Both the position numbers and the translations under genes were made by a program. This document shows, in pieces, positions 14,036 to 14,977 of a DNA stretch of 14,977 bases (positions within the stretch are counted from its first letter, which is position 1; the number at the start of each line of letters is the position of its first letter). The stretch covers positions 1-14,977 of the forward strand of contig JAGGZP010000091.1 of NCBI GenBank assembly GCA_021161965.1, read 5' to 3'. Under the pieces are notes generated by a model, which had not been told where the DNA came from, searched no databases, and was given only the letters and a program-made list of their open reading frames with translations. Source of the stretch: a bacterium. Lineage in GTDB: Bacteria; Patescibacteriota; Patescibacteriia; UBA2591; JAGGZP01.

Positions 14036-14736
14036 AAAATTATTTTTACATTTCCATGTTCTATTCGTAGAATCATCTTATCGCTTTTCCTAACCCATAC
14101 TGTGGTTGTATCAGAAAAGTAATTACTCCCTTTCTGAAAAAGTAGTCTGAATCGAAAACAGTCACTCCCGTCTTTCTTTTCTTCGTCTATAATTTTTACT
14201 TTCAGGGGATAACTACTTTCTTTACCAATATCTACTGTATTAAAAATAAATATCTTACCTATATACAAACTATCTTCGGGAATATTTTTAATATTGTAAA
14301 TTAATGTCAGATAATCACAAACATTTGGGAGCATTTTCTTAACATTGATAAAACTCGTATCTTTTTTCTTAACATTAAAAACCGCATATTTATACTCCTG
14401 ATCAAAATCAACAGTCGTCTTTTCTTTCAGTTTTCCCCTCTCGATTTTTTCTTCTTTCAACCTCCGAGTCAAAAAATCAGTTGTATCAACCCATGTATCC
14501 AGTCGGTAAACTGAATTTAAGATATTTACTTTAATCTCTAAGAAAAAATGATAACAGCGTAAACTGTCAAGATCTTCTAGTCCACTATAACCACTACAAA
14601 GGTGCCCAACAGTGATATCCTGCCATAGCAGATGATATTTCACTGTGTAGTTGTATTGTTTTATTTCGAATTTCGCCTTGTCTTTCGCCATAATATTCTG
14701 AAATGGCCAGATACTCATCAGAATCAGAAAATACAC
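14017..14736 (-). CDS. DUF3108-like exported protein, 239 aa
   Basis: The sequence fits the DUF3108 pattern: an early strand pair YNYTVKYHLLWQDITVGHL, a segment with conserved VYRLDTWVDTTDFL, then ERGKLKEKTTVDFDQEYKYAVF, a DYLTLIYNIKNIPEDSLYIGK stretch split as usual by a short turn, and a final beta-rich part ending in VWVRKSDKMILRIEHGNVKIIL. Function of this family is unknown; members are usually periplasmic or envelope-associated. The first 16 residues (MYFLILMSIWPFQNIMA) are hydrophobic and could be a signal peptide, though there is no positively charged start and no lipobox. The GTG start at 14734-14736 is supported by GGAGG at 14742-14746 with 5-nt spacing and an in-frame TAA just upstream; a later ATG (residue 7) is less well placed. 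The gene has its own promoter and ends in a terminator that overlaps its stop codon. Confidence 0.75.
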   Translation of the reverse strand: MYFLILMSIWPFQNIMAKDKAKFEIKQYNYTVKYHLLWQDITVGHLCSGYSGLEDLDSLRCYHFFLEIKVNILNSVYRLDTWVDTTDFLTRRLKEEKIERGKLKEKTTVDFDQEYKYAVFNVKKKDTSFINVKKMLPNVCDYLTLIYNIKNIPEDSLYIGKIFIFNTVDIGKESSYPLKVKIIDEEKKDGSDCFRFRLLFQKGSNYFSDTTTVWVRKSDKMILRIEHGNVKIILNNPAK

Positions 14737-14762
14737 TTTTTCCTCCTTTTTAATTTACTTTA

Positions 14763-14790
14763 ATTGTATAATTTATAAAAAATCAGTCAA
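14763..14790 (-). promoter_or_regulatory. Promoter of the DUF3108-like gene
   Basis: On the - strand TTGACT (14785-14790) and TACAAT (14763-14768) match 5 of 6 positions each, with a 16-bp spacer. A second TTGACT overlaps just upstream. It is divergent from the promoter at 14818-14845. Confidence 0.65.
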
Positions 14791-14817
14791 GTCAAAATAT
14801 CCACCTTCAATTTTCTA

Positions 14818-14845
14818 TTGACAAAAAATTAACTAGGGATATATT
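14818..14845 (+). promoter_or_regulatory. Promoter of the gene starting at 14882
   Basis: TTGACA (14818-14823) and TATATT (14840-14845) lie 16 bp apart, with GGAGGG at 14872-14877 and the ATG at 14882. The layout matches the other promoters in the window. Confidence 0.7.
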
Positions 14846-14881
14846 CAAAATAGATAATAGATAATTAAAAAGGAGGGAAAA

Positions 14882-14977
14882 ATGAACGAAGATTTAGAAG
14901 ATTTAGAAAAAATAAAATTGAAAATTGAATTATTACAAAAGCAAATTGAAAATCTAAACTCTTCTTTACAGCAACAC
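14882..14977 (+). CDS. Start of a coiled-coil protein of unknown function, cut by the window end
   Basis: Thirty-two codons are visible from an ATG 5 nt after a strong GGAGG (14872-14876), behind a good promoter. The encoded segment begins MNEDLEDLEKIKLKIELL and continues with a heptad-like pattern of leucine and isoleucine among K, E and Q, so it starts as a coiled coil. There is no signal peptide. Nothing further can be said about its family from this fragment. Confidence 0.7.
   Translation, partial: MNEDLEDLEKIKLKIELLQKQIENLNSSLQQH

Overview
The window is AT-rich and uses the standard code: tryptophan is read from TGG, and intact genes end in TAA or TAG. It looks like a chromosomal piece of a Candidate Phyla Radiation (Patescibacteria, probably Parcubacteria-like) genome. 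This rests on compact RpoB (1086 aa) and RpoC (1267 aa) without large lineage inserts, the unusual neighbourhood rpoB-rpoC-ftsK-recA, a DUF2341/concanavalin-type surface protein, and a GC-rich palindrome in AT-rich intergenic DNA of a kind I associate with Parcubacteria. The lineage call is inference from style, not from a tree.

Left end (1-1850, + strand): the 3' part of a DUF2341 plus LamG-like exported protein, then a 294-bp intergenic stretch full of small repeats, then a 236-aa protein of unknown function behind a consensus promoter. A bidirectional terminator (1858-1891) separates it from the convergent minus-strand block.

Centre (1892-13056, - strand), in transcription order: rpoB, rpoC, ftsK, recA, and an MBL-fold hydrolase. 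rpoBC and ftsK are packed 11-14 nt apart and appear to be read from one promoter at 13199-13226, after a leader that carries a terminator-like hairpin. recA has its own consensus promoter inside the last codons of ftsK, and the MBL gene follows recA by 17 nt. ftsK is split by a -1 frameshift at an A7 run. Adding one A gives a complete 690-aa FtsK, so this is a sequencing error, a real mutation or a slippage site.

Right end (13271-14977): a patatin-like phospholipase gene that is both frameshifted and internally deleted (pseudogene), a DUF3108-like exported protein (both - strand), and the first 32 codons of a coiled-coil protein (+ strand). The last two are driven by divergent promoters. The unknown gene at 1140 and the broken patatin gene share a 33-bp identical promoter core, although they lie about 12.9 kb apart on opposite strands.

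All six promoters I could place have 16-bp spacers. Core genes (rpoB, rpoC, ftsK, recA) lack a usable Shine-Dalgarno, while the accessory genes and the MBL gene have strong GGAGG sites. I see no tRNA, rRNA, CRISPR, IS element or defence system. Most of the window is ordinary housekeeping DNA. The points of interest are the ftsK frameshift, the duplicated promoter, the rpoBC leader and the decayed patatin gene.
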